DNA from: an uncultured Eubacteriales bacterium
GTDB lineage: Bacteria; Bacillota; Clostridia; Christensenellales; CAG-917
NCBI GenBank assembly: GCA_900550855.1
Contig: URTQ01000081.1
Location: forward strand, 1 to 7,049
Direction of reading: 5' to 3'
DNA: 7,049 nt
In this document: positions 5,602 to 7,049 of the stretch, in pieces
Layout of the letters: each line of letters begins with the position of its first letter
Position numbering within the stretch: position 1 is the first letter of the stretch
The notes under the pieces: model-generated
Databases searched by the model: none
Seen by the model: the letters and a program-made list of their open reading frames with translations, nothing else
Told to the model about the DNA's origin: nothing
Made by a program: the position numbers and the translations under genes

Positions 5602-5608
5602 TTTTATT

Positions 5609-7049
5609 ATGGTTGACGTACACAAAAGTTTATACGATTTTATGCGCACCTACCGCGAAAAGCACGGCGACGAGATTGCCGTTGTTCACGGCGCGCGAAA
5701 AATGAATTTCGCAACCTTTTTCAAAGAGATAGACAGGGTGGCAGGCGGTCTTGTCAGACTCGGCATAGGCAAAGGCGACGTGGTTATGATTGCCCTTCCC
5801 AACATCAGACAAGCGGTCGTGGCGACGTACGCTTGTTCGAGAATAGGCGTGATTGCCTCTATGATTCACCCCAAACTTTCCGCAGACGAATTTGGCGCGG
5901 CGTTTGACAAACTTCAACCCAAAGCGGTGTTTTTGAGCGATATAAATCAATGCGCGTATTTCCCCAAATCGAAGGGCGCAAGGCGCATTATTTGCCATTT
6001 CGGAATTTACGATTATATAGGTCTTCCTCGCAAAACGAAATTCGAACCGTTCGTCGGCGACGGCGAGGAAATCGTGTTTTATATGCAATCGGGCGGCACT
6101 ACGGGCGAGCCTAAAACGGTTGCCATATCTTCTCGCGCGGCAAACGCGATGGCAGGCAATCTTTTGCAATATCTCGGCGACAAATTTTCAGAAAAGAACG
6201 CAATGCTCGCGTCCCTTCCGATGTTTCACGGCTTCGGCTTGTGCGTGGGCGTGCATGCGTCCATATCCACTAATATGCGCTCGGTGTTGCTTCCGATTTT
6301 CAATGCGAAAAAGACGGTCAAAGTCATTGCCAAAAACCGCATAACCACTATGATAGCAGTGCCGAGAATGGTGCAAAAACTGCTTGCTCTCGACGAGTTT
6401 TCGGGGGATAACGTTTCGTGCATAGAAGATATTTACGTCGGCGGCGACCTCGTTGCAGAGGAACTCGTAAACAAATTCGACAAGGTTATGAAAGAGTGCG
6501 GCGGCAAGGGCGTATTGTCCCCTGGTTACGGACTCACCGAAACGGCGAGCGTATGCACGGTGTCCAAAGGCGATTTCGAGTCGGGGTCGGTTGGCAAACC
6601 CATAAACGGCGTGGAAGTGCGAGTCGTGGACGAAAATCTTTGCGAAGTTCAAGACGGCACTGTCGGCGAATTGCTCGTGTCGGGCGACCAGATTATGAGC
6701 GGCTACGTCGGCGACGAGGAAGCCACCCAAAAAGCGTTGATTGCGCTTGACGGCAAAACGTGGGTGAGAACGGGCGACTATTTCAAGCGCGACGACAGCG
6801 GAAAACTGTTTTTTATGGGCAGAAAAAAGAGATTGATAAAGATTTCGGGAATCAACGTATTTCCGAGCGAGATAGAGAGGGTTGCGAGCGAACTGCCGTT
6901 CGTTAACGAGTGCGCCTGCATAGAGTATCGCGTAAACGGCAAGCCGTACATCAAGTTGCTCGTCGAGGGCGAGGAACTTACCGCCTCTCAAAAACAAGCG
7001 GTGATAAATCATATCGCAAAGCGACTGTCGCACTGGAATAAGCCGAGCG
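5609..7049 (+). CDS. AMP-forming acyl-CoA synthetase/ligase (ANL superfamily), 3' end cut by window edge
   Basis: 480 codons are present with no stop; the gene runs off the right edge. It activates a carboxylic acid with ATP to an acyl-adenylate and probably transfers it to CoA; the substrate cannot be read here. Motifs in order: phosphate loop SGGTTGEPK (161-169), PMFHGFG (204-210), GYGLTE (306-311), RTGD (387-390) with the ribose-binding aspartate, and the hinge GRKKRLIK...G...FPSEIE (404-423). The C-terminal catalytic lysine (A10 motif) should lie just beyond the edge, so about 20-40 residues are missing. The ATG at 5609 has no Shine-Dalgarno sequence, and an in-frame TAA at 5591-5593 prevents extension upstream; the next ATG (5642) has none either. 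The gene is divergent from spoIIQ, with both promoters in the 170 bases between them. A fatty-acid or aryl-acid ligase is possible. Confidence 0.93.
   Translation, partial: MVDVHKSLYDFMRTYREKHGDEIAVVHGARKMNFATFFKEIDRVAGGLVRLGIGKGDVVMIALPNIRQAVVATYACSRIGVIASMIHPKLSADEFGAAFDKLQPKAVFLSDINQCAYFPKSKGARRIICHFGIYDYIGLPRKTKFEPFVGDGEEIVFYMQSGGTTGEPKTVAISSRAANAMAGNLLQYLGDKFSEKNAMLASLPMFHGFGLCVGVHASISTNMRSVLLPIFNAKKTVKVIAKNRITTMIAVPRMVQKLLALDEFSGDNVSCIEDIYVGGDLVAEELVNKFDKVMKECGGKGVLSPGYGLTETASVCTVSKGDFESGSVGKPINGVEVRVVDENLCEVQDGTVGELLVSGDQIMSGYVGDEEATQKALIALDGKTWVRTGDYFKRDDSGKLFFMGRKKRLIKISGINVFPSEIERVASELPFVNECACIEYRVNGKPYIKLLVEGEELTASQKQAVINHIAKRLSHWNKPS

Noticed and set aside
6188..7033. Long minus-strand open frame (281 codons) opposite the AMP-forming ligase
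   Set aside because: Shadow of a strongly conserved coding frame; its translation has no recognisable domain and no ribosome binding site was found.

Overview
The window looks like a chromosomal piece of an uncultured, spore-forming Firmicute of the class Clostridia. I base this on a SpoIIQ-type M23 protein with a near-perfect forespore (sigma-F type) promoter, a DUF1540 protein behind a sigma-G-like promoter, strong AGGAGG-type ribosome binding sites, and base composition near 50% GC by eye. No phage gene, insertion sequence, CRISPR array, tRNA or rRNA is visible. All genes have similar codon use and there is no sign of recent transfer.

Layout, left to right. Positions 1-276 hold no convincing gene, but contain an exact 15-base inverted repeat enclosing further nested complementarity: either a structured RNA or the remnant of a small palindromic element. 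Positions 277-2221 (minus strand) are a tight three-gene translation operon, rplI (bL9) - trmN6-like tRNA methyltransferase - rsmI (16S rRNA C1402 methyltransferase). Both junctions are one-base TAATG stop/start overlaps, and a good sigma-A promoter with an extended -10 lies upstream. Divergent from it, positions 2369-4686 (plus strand) carry a tandem DUF1540 cysteine-rich protein, a degenerate relative of glycerol-1-phosphate dehydrogenase (AraM/EgsA-like) that appears to have lost its metal ligands, and an intact HAD-IIA phosphatase (NagD/AraL-like). A rho-independent terminator at 4712-4746 closes this block and probably also serves the convergent gene. Positions 4761-5438 (minus) encode the SpoIIQ-like protein. 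Positions 5609-7049 (plus) hold an AMP-forming acyl-CoA synthetase/ligase cut by the right edge. Its strong sigma-A promoter lies so close to the ATG that the mRNA should be leaderless.

How the genes fit together: rplI, trmN6 and rsmI are a translation and RNA-modification unit. The HAD phosphatase next to an AraM-like protein recalls the araL-araM neighbours of Bacillus subtilis, but here the dehydrogenase partner looks catalytically dead. Two of the transcription units carry forespore-type promoters at a similar distance from their ribosome binding sites, which links DUF1540 and SpoIIQ to the same developmental programme. Family assignments come from motifs read by eye and from memory of the families. 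No database search was run.
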